DNA from: Tannerella sp.
Lineage (GTDB): Bacteria; Bacteroidota; Bacteroidia; Bacteroidales; Tannerellaceae
Reading direction: 5' to 3'
NCBI GenBank assembly: GCA_031262895.1
Contig: JAISGW010000220.1
Coordinates: 1-19,284 of the forward strand
DNA: 19,284 nucleotides
Shown here: piece after piece, positions 8,743 through 14,960 of the stretch
Layout: each line of letters starts with the position of its first letter
How positions within the stretch are numbered: position 1 is the first letter of the stretch
Program-made: the position numbers and the translations under genes
Notes under the pieces: generated by a model
Seen by the model: the letters and a program-made list of their open reading frames with translations, nothing else
Database searches by the model: none
Told to the model about the DNA's origin: nothing

Positions 8743-10329
8743 ATGAAATCGAATCATTTCTTTGCCTCGCTCAAGCAGGCGGCCGGGAGCCTCCTCCACC
8801 GCTTCCCCTTCCCTTTACTGGCCGTTCTCGGCTTTTCTTTCCTCTGCTTCAGACAGGCGCTCTTGCCCTCTGACTCCGATGAGCAGCTCTTTTGCTGCTG
8901 GGTGTTTTTCGGTCTGGGCTTCCCCCTCAGCCTGGCGGCCACCCTGTGGTTCGAGACCTTGAAGCGGCGGAAGCTTAAAACAGTGCTGGCCGTCCTTCTG
9001 TGCATAGCCTGGCTTCTCTATGCCTTTTATCTTTACGCCGGAACGGAATTTCCACGGTATTTGGACATGGACCAGCGCGACACTTATTTCTCGCCGGAAC
9101 TGCTGGCCATCGGCCTTTGTTCCACGCTGGCCGTCTTCTTCCTGCCCTACCTCGGCAAGCGGGCCGACGACGCCTTCTGGCGCTTCGCCCGACAGGTCAT
9201 CACCCAGTTCCTTTGTGCAAGCTTTTTCGGCCTCGTACTGCTCGCCGGACTTTTAATCGCCCTGCTGTCCATAGAAAATCTCTTCGACTTGCAAGTGCAC
9301 GGCTGGATGTACGCCGACCTGTATATCTTCAGCTTGGCCCTGTTCGCCCCGCTGTATTTTCTGGCGCACATCCCGTCCGGAACGGCAGAAGTCGCGCCGC
9401 CGACCATGGACCGGTGGCTCAAAGTGCTGGGCATGTACATCCTGGCGCCACTCGTCGGCCTGTATACATTAATAATGTATGCCTATCTGCTGCGCAGCCT
9501 TGTCGGCTGGGAGCTGCCGAGGGGATGGGTTTCCTTCCTGGTATCACTGCTCATGCTGGGCGGTTTGACGGTCATCGCCATTTTGTATCCTTTGCCGGCC
9601 GGAGGAAAACCGCGGTTCTGGCCGGTACTGTCGCGCTATTTCGGCCTGCTGGCGCTGCCCCTGCTCCTGTTGATGACTGTAGGCATCCTGCGCCGCTTCT
9701 CCGACTACGGGATGACGGCCAACCGCTGCTACGTTCTGAGCCTGAACCTTTGGTTTTATGGCGTCGGCCTGTACCTGTACCTGACGCGAGCCAGGAAACT
9801 GAAATGGATTGTCTGTTCTTTTGCCCTGCTCTTTTTCCTTACGTCGGTAGGCCCCTGGAGCTTCACTCGCTTGGCCGAACGTGCCAGGGAAAAGCGCCTC
9901 GAAGCGCCGGTAAAGGCGCCAAAGGAAGAACCGGCCGCGGCCGCCGAGCAAAGCCGGCCCGAGAAACCGGAGAAAAAGGTGGATTACCTGAGCTTCGCGT
10001 TTCAGCTCGAAGACGCCCAAATCCTCCGCATCCAAGGATACGAGGCCTTTGTGTCCATGGATTTCTCTTCCGGCGACAGCACGCATTACCGCCTGCAAAA
10101 AGGCATGCTTTGCCTCAAGGACAGCCTGGGGCGTACGGTTTTTACCTTGCCGGTCAAACAGATTGCCTTGAAACTGCAGCAACGCGGAGACGAGAACCGC
10201 GACGGCTTAGTCAGGGGGAAGCGCTACCTCTTCTTCATCAAGAACCTGTCGGCCGCCTATTACCCGCAGTCGGACAGCTTGGACTTACAGTACTTGGAAG
10301 GCTACCTTTTCTATAAGAGGAAACCGTGA
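8743..10329 (+). CDS. DUF4153 family polytopic membrane protein
   Basis: This is a 528-residue inner-membrane protein of unknown function. About eleven hydrophobic helices cover residues 20 to 375. The motif APLVGLYTLIMYAYLLRS followed by WELPRGWVSF is characteristic of DUF4153 proteins in Bacteroidetes. An Ala/Glu/Lys/Pro-rich linker (about 385-415) leads to a soluble C-terminal domain of about 115 residues (from VDYLSFAFQL) that looks like a small beta-rich module. ATG 8743 is preferred to the in-frame ATG at 8668, because the extra 25 residues are basic and unlike a membrane protein start. The start lies 165 bp from the divergent GH2 start. No clear promoter or terminator was found. A small hairpin (10324-10341, 7-bp stem, GAAA loop) covers the stop codon but has no T tract. 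Confidence 0.8.
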   Translation: MKSNHFFASLKQAAGSLLHRFPFPLLAVLGFSFLCFRQALLPSDSDEQLFCCWVFFGLGFPLSLAATLWFETLKRRKLKTVLAVLLCIAWLLYAFYLYAGTEFPRYLDMDQRDTYFSPELLAIGLCSTLAVFFLPYLGKRADDAFWRFARQVITQFLCASFFGLVLLAGLLIALLSIENLFDLQVHGWMYADLYIFSLALFAPLYFLAHIPSGTAEVAPPTMDRWLKVLGMYILAPLVGLYTLIMYAYLLRSLVGWELPRGWVSFLVSLLMLGGLTVIAILYPLPAGGKPRFWPVLSRYFGLLALPLLLLMTVGILRRFSDYGMTANRCYVLSLNLWFYGVGLYLYLTRARKLKWIVCSFALLFFLTSVGPWSFTRLAERAREKRLEAPVKAPKEEPAAAAEQSRPEKPEKKVDYLSFAFQLEDAQILRIQGYEAFVSMDFSSGDSTHYRLQKGMLCLKDSLGRTVFTLPVKQIALKLQQRGDENRDGLVRGKRYLFFIKNLSAAYYPQSDSLDLQYLEGYLFYKRKP

Positions 10330-10492
10330 AGAAATTCACGGCCTCAACAATTCGATAGTCGGCTTGCATTGGACAATGTGGAAAAAAAGTTTTTCCATGC
10401 TTACACCACCTCGTCATACGTATTCATATTCAGCTGCTTAGGTATGACGGAGGCTTTCGTCACCGCACCGGTTTTGGCCTTCGGCAACGAAT

Positions 10493-10597
10493 CAAGGTTT
10501 CACGACGATAAGGCAACGTCTTGCGGCGAAAAATCAACGTCTCGCGGCGAAATCTCAACGTCCCGTGACGGCGGGACAACGGCTTGCGGCCACGAAA
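10493..10597 (+). repeat. Degenerate 21-bp tandem repeat, five units
   Basis: Five abutting 21-bp units start at 10493, 10514, 10535, 10556 and 10577. The last four begin CAACGTC or CAACGGC, and the first begins CAAGGTT. The best unit (10535) contains the near-palindrome TCGCGGCGA. Units one and two are most alike and the outer ones have drifted. The octamer AAGGTTTC (10494-10501) returns inverted as GAAACCTT (10594-10601), so the array is bracketed by an inverted repeat. There are no unique spacers, so it is not a CRISPR. Confidence 0.75.
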
Positions 10598-10636
10598 CCT
10601 TATGTCGTTTCAATAAAGTCCGAAGCCTTCAAATAT

Positions 10637-10695
10637 AAGTTCCAGATTTTCGGAAAAACATAGGACTTTTGGTCGCTAAAAGTTCCATGTTTTCG
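10637..10695 (+). repeat. Imperfect hairpin with duplicated arm
   Basis: Arms 10651-10670 and 10678-10695 pair around the loop GGTCGCT. There are about 16 base pairs with one G-T pair, one mismatch and two bulges. The right arm (AAGTTCCATGTTTTCG, 10680-10695) is nearly repeated directly at 10637-10652 with only two differences, so the same 16-mer occurs twice in direct and once in inverted form. No T tract follows, which argues against a simple terminator. It may be a small intergenic mobile-type repeat. Confidence 0.55.
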
Positions 10696-10917
10696 CGCAA
10701 ACTCCCTACTTTTTGCAGCCGGGAAGGAAATAGGCCGGTGACGAAGGTTTAGTCAGCCTTATCTCATTATGAATCATCCGCTTACAAAGGTTGTCTTTAC
10801 GAACTGAAAACTTGATTTCCGCTCTCCGGCAAGCGACGGGAAGACTGCTTCCCTGCGGAATTTGCATTTTTCACTGACACGACAACGAAAAGTACTTGCG
10901 AAAGTTGGGTTAAATAA

Positions 10918-10949
10918 TTTGGCTGTATGAAAAAAGTAAGATATTTTTG
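10918..10949 (+). promoter_or_regulatory. Strong Bacteroidetes-type promoter ahead of the RiPP-like frame and GLPGLI gene
   Basis: TTTG at 10918-10921, a 20-bp spacer and TATTTTTG at 10942-10949 match the consensus exactly. The start of transcription would be near 10956, only about 13 nt before the ATG at 10969. This promoter is the main reason to take the small frame seriously, and it should also serve the GLPGLI gene. Confidence 0.7.
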
Positions 10950-10968
10950 ATGGCCTAAGTAGAAAAAC

Positions 10969-11139
10969 ATGGTACTCAACAAAATTAAGTTGAACAAGCT
11001 CGGGAACAAGAATCTCTCCAAAAGGACTATGAAGTCCGTAAGAGGGCGCTTGCATAGGTGGCTGTTTGCAGTTCATAATTTGTGGGAGCTTAAACAAGGA
11101 GAGGGAGCTGGGCAAATTCCGCTCCTCTCTAATAAATAA
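10969..11139 (+). pseudogene. Putative radical-SAM RiPP precursor (GG-leader type) with frameshifted core
   Basis: The frame encodes 56 residues. Residues 5-26 (KIKLNKLGNKNLSKR, then TMKSVRG) match the remembered leader pattern of Bacteroidetes natural product precursors of the TIGR04149 type: Lys/Leu-rich start, LSK, Met, then a glycine pair. Here the pair reads Gly-Arg, and the rest is a Cys-free tail of 29 residues. In the next frame the bases from 11042 encode EGACIGGCLQFIICGS. Adding two G to the GGG run (11044-11046) would read VRGGACIGGC, a double glycine and Cys-rich core as expected. An ideal promoter lies just upstream. The frame ends 10 nt before the GLPGLI start. No maturase, protease or exporter is in the window. 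It could instead be a chance frame or a sequencing error; the leader similarity is from memory. Confidence 0.5.
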
Positions 11140-11149
11140 ACTTACTTGC

Positions 11150-12001
11150 ATGAAAATGTATAAAAGACCAATTCTGATAGCAATGCTGAATGCGGTTTCT
11201 TTTGTTTACGCGCAAAGAATCGCTGTCCCAGAACCAGGCGAATATTTTACCAATACGGATAAATATGAAGTATTGGATACCTGCAAATACGAAATCCATT
11301 ACAATCTCAGTTACGTGTTGGATACAACCTTAAAGACAATCAAGGCCCCGATAGAAGATGTCTGCGTCCTTCAAATTGGCAAACGCGTCTCAAAGACATA
11401 TAGCGAAAGCATTTACGAGACGGATTCCATTGACCATGCCGAGATCAAGAAAGGAGCCAATGCAGTTCCCATGTTGCAAAAGGTCGTTCCGCCAGTGGAG
11501 GTGTTCAAGGGCTATCCGTCAGGCCAAATGACGGTCACCCACTTGGCGGTGACCTCCGATTTCGTTTTCCGCTACACTGAGCCGGAGCCGAAACAGGACT
11601 GGGAAATCGGGACGGCCACGAAGAAGATATTGGGTTACGACTGCACGGAGGCTACCTGCTCTTATCGAGGCCGCGACTACGTAGCCTGGTTCACGACCGC
11701 CATCCCACTTGAGGATGGCCCCTGGATGTTCGGTGGCCTGCCGGGACTGATACTGGCCATTCACGACACGAAGAATCAGTACGACTTCCAATGTATCGGT
11801 ATCAGCCAGCAAAGGGAGCCTATCAAGATGTTTGAAAGAAAATACAAGGTCGGTGAACGTTCGGTAATACGCCGGGACATTTCTCAGATGTATGCCCATT
11901 TGAATAATTATATCCCAAGGCTCTATGTGAAGCATCGCTACGGCCCGTTAGAAAAAGTGAGCGATGCCTACATGCCCTATAACCCCATCGAACTGAAATA
12001 A
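11150..12001 (+). CDS. GLPGLI family secreted protein
   Basis: This is a 283-residue protein of the Bacteroidetes GLPGLI family (TIGR01200), of unknown function. Residues 1-22 are a signal peptide ending near VYAQ, so the protein is periplasmic or surface exposed. The family motif is exact: GGLPGLI at 195-201, preceded by LGYDCTEATCSYRGRDYVAWF (about 161-181) and ending NPIELK. ATG 11150 is chosen because it gives the signal peptide; ATG 11156 is also possible. The frame is open upstream to 11042 and encodes the Cys-rich stretch described for the RiPP-like element, so a longer fusion cannot be excluded. It has no obvious promoter of its own and probably shares the one at 10918. Several GLPGLI proteins are, as I recall, encoded near RiPP precursors, which would fit, but I cannot confirm that here. 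Confidence 0.85.
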   Translation: MKMYKRPILIAMLNAVSFVYAQRIAVPEPGEYFTNTDKYEVLDTCKYEIHYNLSYVLDTTLKTIKAPIEDVCVLQIGKRVSKTYSESIYETDSIDHAEIKKGANAVPMLQKVVPPVEVFKGYPSGQMTVTHLAVTSDFVFRYTEPEPKQDWEIGTATKKILGYDCTEATCSYRGRDYVAWFTTAIPLEDGPWMFGGLPGLILAIHDTKNQYDFQCIGISQQREPIKMFERKYKVGERSVIRRDISQMYAHLNNYIPRLYVKHRYGPLEKVSDAYMPYNPIELK

Positions 12002-12026
12002 AGTATCCCGCCGGTAAAATGCGTAA

Positions 12027-12060
12027 TTTATAACTCAGCTCATAACTTTAACTATCTTTG
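12027..12060 (+). promoter_or_regulatory. Candidate promoter with perfect -7 box
   Basis: TATCTTTG at 12053-12060 matches TAnnTTTG exactly. The best upstream element is TTTA at 12027-12030 with a 22-bp spacer, which is weak. It points at the short Cys-rich frame that begins at 12081. Confidence 0.45.
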
Positions 12061-12080
12061 CGAAAAGAAGGGACCTATAC

Positions 12081-12152
12081 ATGAAAACCAAAGTTTGTTT
12101 CTGTGCCTTGGCGGCTTTGGAAAATAATCTGTGCTTTTGTCAAATGAGATAA
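12081..12152 (+). pseudogene. Cys-rich 23-codon frame, probably a truncated signal-peptide relic
   Basis: The frame reads MKTKVCFCALAAL, then ENNLCFCQMR and a stop. The first half looks like a lipid-poor signal peptide (basic start, hydrophobic core) and LCFCQ resembles a cleavage region. The hydrophobic core is cut by Glu-Asn-Asn, which suggests an internal deletion in the start of an exported protein. A -7 box lies 20 nt upstream. The next promoter lies inside its 3' end. It could also be a genuine small peptide with four Cys; I cannot tell which. Confidence 0.35.
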
Positions 12153-12167
12153 TAATTATTAAATTTG
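12136..12167 (+). promoter_or_regulatory. Bacteroidetes-type promoter of the response regulator gene
   Basis: TTTG at 12136-12139, a 20-bp spacer and TAAATTTG at 12160-12167 match the consensus exactly. Transcription would begin near 12174 and give a leader of about 65 nt that includes the 14-codon frame at 12185. Confidence 0.7.
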
Positions 12168-12184
12168 CACGTTAAAAGAGTGGA

Positions 12185-12229
12185 ATGAAATTTATGAAAT
12201 CCATAAAGCCTTTGAGTAATCCAATATAA
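12185..12229 (+). other. Short upstream open reading frame in the regulator leader
   Basis: The frame encodes MKFMKSIKPLSNPI and stops 9 nt before the regulator start, with AGAG just upstream of its ATG. It lies wholly inside the predicted 5' leader, so it could be translated first and affect regulator synthesis. It is short and AT-rich and may be chance. Confidence 0.25.
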
Positions 12230-12238
12230 AAGTGTCGT

Positions 12239-12970
12239 ATGATGAAAAATGAGAAAAACCATTATAAGGTCTTCCTTTTCGACGAGGAACAGGTCGAGGG
12301 AAGGCAAATAGAAAGTTATTTGCAGCAAAACGGATTCCAGGTAGATCGTTGCTACAAAGAGGAAGAAGCATATAAGATTTTCAAGCCCAGGACATACCAT
12401 ATTTGCATCCTTTGCTTCGACGGGAAGAAGCAGCGGATAGATTCGGCCTTCCGCCTGGCCGAGAACATACGTTATAACGATTCCCGCTGCGTTATGCTGC
12501 TCTTGAGCGGCTACGCTGACGACCACGCGGCCATGGTGGAAGCTTACAGCTTGCATGCCGACCTCTATTTGCGCAAGACGGTTTCTTCGGAGGAATTGCT
12601 GGCGCGCCTCAACAACTTCATTCACCGTGTATGGCAAGGGAGGGGAGAAAACGCCTGCTACCAGGTCGGTCGTTATCGCCTGAACTGCGAACGCCAAACG
12701 CTTTCCTTTGACGGCCAAACCGCAAGGATTACCACCAAGGAGTGCGACCTGATGCATTATTTGTGCGCGCATCTCAACGGCCTTTCCAGACGGAAGGACT
12801 TGCTGCTCTTTGCCTGGAACGCCAATACCCGTGGCAATGCCCGCAGCCTCGACGTGTACATCAACCGCCTGCGCCACCTGCTGGCCGGAGACAAGCGCAT
12901 CCATCTCCTCAATGTGCACGGCCTGGGCTACGAACTGCTGTTCTCCGAGGCCGAAGAAGAAAAACAATAG
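12239..12970 (+). CDS. Orphan OmpR/RprY-like response regulator with atypical receiver
   Basis: This 243-residue DNA-binding protein has an N-terminal receiver (about 8-125) and a C-terminal winged helix (about 143-236). The DNA-binding part (TTKECDLMHYLCAHLNG, NARSLDVYINRLRHLL, VHGLGYEL) closely resembles RprY of Bacteroides as I remember it. In the receiver, Asp15/Glu16, Ser90 and Lys103 are in the expected places. The phosphoacceptor, expected in a YDLCVLDVMMP-like segment, reads YHICILCFDG, so Cys59 replaces Asp; Asp61 is two residues off. Phosphorylation at the usual site is therefore unlikely, and the protein may act independently of a kinase. No histidine kinase is adjacent. The start has two ATG (12239 and 12242). 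It has its own promoter and no hairpin terminator; the tRNA promoter follows at once. Confidence 0.85.
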   Translation: MMKNEKNHYKVFLFDEEQVEGRQIESYLQQNGFQVDRCYKEEEAYKIFKPRTYHICILCFDGKKQRIDSAFRLAENIRYNDSRCVMLLLSGYADDHAAMVEAYSLHADLYLRKTVSSEELLARLNNFIHRVWQGRGENACYQVGRYRLNCERQTLSFDGQTARITTKECDLMHYLCAHLNGLSRRKDLLLFAWNANTRGNARSLDVYINRLRHLLAGDKRIHLLNVHGLGYELLFSEAEEEKQ

Positions 12971-12985
12971 TTTTTTAAGGGAAAG

Positions 12986-13017
12986 CTTGCAAAGCCCAAA
13001 TATAGCCTCTATCTTTG
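12986..13017 (+). promoter_or_regulatory. Promoter of the tRNA-Lys/aspS unit
   Basis: TATCTTTG at 13010-13017 is a perfect -7 box. It lies 20 bp from CTTG at 12986-12989, one base from the -33 consensus. The start of transcription would be near 13024, about 13 nt before the mature tRNA. Confidence 0.65.
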
Positions 13018-13036
13018 CCGCCGCAAATGAGGAAAT

Positions 13037-13109
13037 GACTCCGTAGCTCAGCTGGCAGAGCAACTGACTCTTAATCAGTGGGTCGAGGGTTCGAACCCCT
13101 CCGGGGTCA
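13037..13109 (+). tRNA. tRNA-Lys (anticodon CTT)
   Basis: A full 73-nt cloverleaf is present: acceptor GACTCCG with CGGGGTC (one T-G pair), D arm GCTC...GAGC, anticodon stem ACTGA with TCAGT around loop CTCTTAA, T arm GAGGG-TTCGAAC-CCCTC, and discriminator A. CCA is not encoded and must be added by the nucleotidyltransferase. The aspS start is 29 nt downstream with no separate promoter seen, so tRNA and aspS are probably transcribed together and separated by processing. Confidence 0.96.
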
Positions 13110-13138
13110 CTTTCGCAACGCAAAAGCGTGAAAAACTT

Positions 13139-14890
13139 ATGTATAGGACGAAAACTTGTGGCCAATTGCGGATAACCGATGCCGGGCAAACCGTTACTTT
13201 GGCCGGCTGGGTGCAAAGAACCCGCAAAATGGGCGGCATGACATTTGTAGACCTCCGCGACCGATACGGCATCACCCAATTAGTTTTCAATCAAGAGACC
13301 GACACTGCCCTTTGCGAGCAAGCCAACAAGCTGGGACGCGAATTTGTCATCCAAGTTATCGGCCAAGTACAGGAGCGCTCAAACAAGAATCCACACCTTC
13401 CTACCGGTGAAATAGAAATCATCGTTTCCCAACTCCATATATTGAACACCGCTTTGACGCCACCATTCACCATCGAAGACGAGACGGACGGTGGCGACGA
13501 CTTGCGGATGAAGTACCGTTACCTGGATTTGCGGCGACCTTCGGTGCGTTCCAATTTGGAACTCCGCCATCGCATGACCATAGAGGTGCGCCGTTATCTT
13601 GACGCCCAGGGCTTCATGGAGGTGGAAACGCCGGTGCTGATTAGCTCTACGCCCGAAGGCGCACGCGACTTCGTCGTGCCCTCGCGCATGAACCCGGGGC
13701 AGTTTTACGCCCTGCCGCAATCACCGCAGACCTTCAAGCAACTGCTGATGGTCGCCGGCTTCGACCGTTATTTCCAAATCGTGAAATGTTTCCGTGACGA
13801 GGACCTGCGTGCCGACCGCCAGCCGGAATTCACCCAGATAGACTGCGAAATGAGTTTCGTGGAACAGGACGATGTCATTAACATGTTCGAGGGCATGGCC
13901 AAACACTTGTTCAAGCTTATCCGCGGCATGGAGTTGACGGAGCCTTTCCCCCGCATGACCTGGCATGACGCTATGAAATATTACGGTTCGGACAAGCCGG
14001 ACATCCGTTTCGGGATGCGCTTCGTGGAATTAGACAAACTTTTAAAAGGACAGGGTTTTGCCGTGTTCGACCAGGCTGCTTATATCGGCGGTATTTGCGC
14101 CGAAGGGGCTGCCTCTTATACGCGCAAGCAACTGGATGCTTTGACCGACTTTGTTAAGCGGCCGCAGATTGGGGCTAAAGGCTTGGTTTACGCCCGTGTG
14201 GAAGCCGACGGCAAGGTGAAGTCGTCCATTGACAAGTTCTATCCGCAGGAAATTCTTCAACAGATGAAAGAAGCCTTCGGCGCCCGGCCGGGCGACCTCA
14301 TCCTTATCCTTTCCGGCGACAATGCGCTGAAGGTGCGCAAACAACTGGGGGCTTTGCGGCTCGAAGTGGCCGAACAACTCGGCCTGCGGAAAAAGGGCGT
14401 TTTCGCCTGCCTTTGGGTGATAGACTTCCCTCTGCTCGAATGGAGCGAAGAGGACGGACGCTTTTACGCCATGCATCACCCATTCACGGCGCCCAAGCCG
14501 GAAGATATTCCCCTGCTTGACACTGATCCCGGCGCCGTCAATGCGAATGCCTACGATATGGTCATCAACGGCGTGGAAGTGGGCGGCGGCTCCATTCGTA
14601 TACACGACAGCGCCTTGCAGGACAAAATGTTTCATGTGTTGGGCTTGAGCGAGGAACAGGCGCAGAAGCGTTTCGGCTTCCTGATGAGTGCCTTCAAATA
14701 CGGTGCGCCGCCCCACGGCGGTATCGCCTACGGCTTGGACCGTTGGGTATCCCTTTTTGCCGAATTGGATTCCATCCGCGATTGCATCGCCTTCCCCAAG
14801 AACAATGCCGGCCGCGATGTCATGATAGACGCTCCTTCCGCTTTGGAGCAGTCTCAACTGGACGAGCTGCATCTCAGCATCCGCCCGTAA
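13139..14890 (+). CDS. aspS: Aspartyl-tRNA synthetase
   Basis: This class IIb synthetase attaches aspartate to tRNA-Asp in the cytosol. It is 583 residues long, normal for the bacterial type. An OB-fold anticodon-binding domain (about 1-108) is followed by the catalytic domain: motif 1 region near 150-167 (FMEVETPVL), motif 2 FRDEDLRADRQPEFTQID at 218-235, and motif 3 GLDRW at 532-536. The bacterial GAD insertion lies at about 290-420. ATG 13139 gives the standard start MYRTKTCGQL. It is probably co-transcribed with tRNA-Lys. A short bulged hairpin lies in the 29-nt gap (13111-13133). The gene ends at a clear terminator. Whether it also charges tRNA-Asn cannot be judged here. Confidence 0.97.
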   Translation: MYRTKTCGQLRITDAGQTVTLAGWVQRTRKMGGMTFVDLRDRYGITQLVFNQETDTALCEQANKLGREFVIQVIGQVQERSNKNPHLPTGEIEIIVSQLHILNTALTPPFTIEDETDGGDDLRMKYRYLDLRRPSVRSNLELRHRMTIEVRRYLDAQGFMEVETPVLISSTPEGARDFVVPSRMNPGQFYALPQSPQTFKQLLMVAGFDRYFQIVKCFRDEDLRADRQPEFTQIDCEMSFVEQDDVINMFEGMAKHLFKLIRGMELTEPFPRMTWHDAMKYYGSDKPDIRFGMRFVELDKLLKGQGFAVFDQAAYIGGICAEGAASYTRKQLDALTDFVKRPQIGAKGLVYARVEADGKVKSSIDKFYPQEILQQMKEAFGARPGDLILILSGDNALKVRKQLGALRLEVAEQLGLRKKGVFACLWVIDFPLLEWSEEDGRFYAMHHPFTAPKPEDIPLLDTDPGAVNANAYDMVINGVEVGGGSIRIHDSALQDKMFHVLGLSEEQAQKRFGFLMSAFKYGAPPHGGIAYGLDRWVSLFAELDSIRDCIAFPKNNAGRDVMIDAPSALEQSQLDELHLSIRP

Positions 14891-14923
14891 ATCGCAGGTT
14901 TTTCCTGTTCAAAATCATATTAG

Positions 14924-14947
14924 GGCGTCCAATTTGGACGCCTTTTT
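14924..14947 (+). terminator. Intrinsic terminator of aspS
   Basis: A 7-bp stem, GGCGTCC (14924-14930) with GGACGCC (14936-14942), and a 5-nt loop is followed by five T (14943-14947). It lies between the convergent aspS and rodA genes. On the minus strand no T tract follows, so it serves rodA only weakly if at all. Confidence 0.85.
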
Positions 14948-14960
14948 ATGTTTAGGTGTA

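Larger units (their letters stand above)
10330..10917. other. Gene-poor intergenic stretch
   Basis: I see no convincing gene here. The plus-strand frame that starts at TTG 10369 encodes low-complexity heptads only because it crosses a 21-bp tandem repeat. A minus-strand frame over 10774-11151 has no recognisable domain and covers the better plus-strand candidates. The stretch holds the tandem repeat, the hairpin and a near-duplicate 16-mer described separately. From about 10740 to 10917 nothing recognisable was found. Confidence 0.6.

Noticed and set aside
10324..10341. Small hairpin on the DUF4153 stop codon as a terminator
   Set aside because: The stem is only 7 bp and no T tract follows, so it does not meet the usual pattern of an intrinsic terminator.
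10493..10597. Possible CRISPR array
   Set aside because: The units abut with no spacers and have diverged from one another. No cas genes are in the window.
10369..10638. 89-codon plus-strand frame in the intergenic stretch
   Set aside because: It needs a TTG start, has no recognisable domain, and its Thr-Ser-rich heptads come from reading through the 21-bp DNA repeat, which is also a multiple of three and so stays open by chance.
10774..11151. 125-codon minus-strand frame opposite the RiPP-like element
   Set aside because: No domain or signal peptide was recognised and no promoter of the Bacteroidetes type was noticed for it. The plus strand has the promoter and a recognisable leader.
12140..13279. 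379-codon minus-strand frame across the regulator, the tRNA and the aspS start
   Set aside because: It crosses a complete tRNA on the opposite strand and antisense to two well-supported genes, so it cannot be a real gene of this length.
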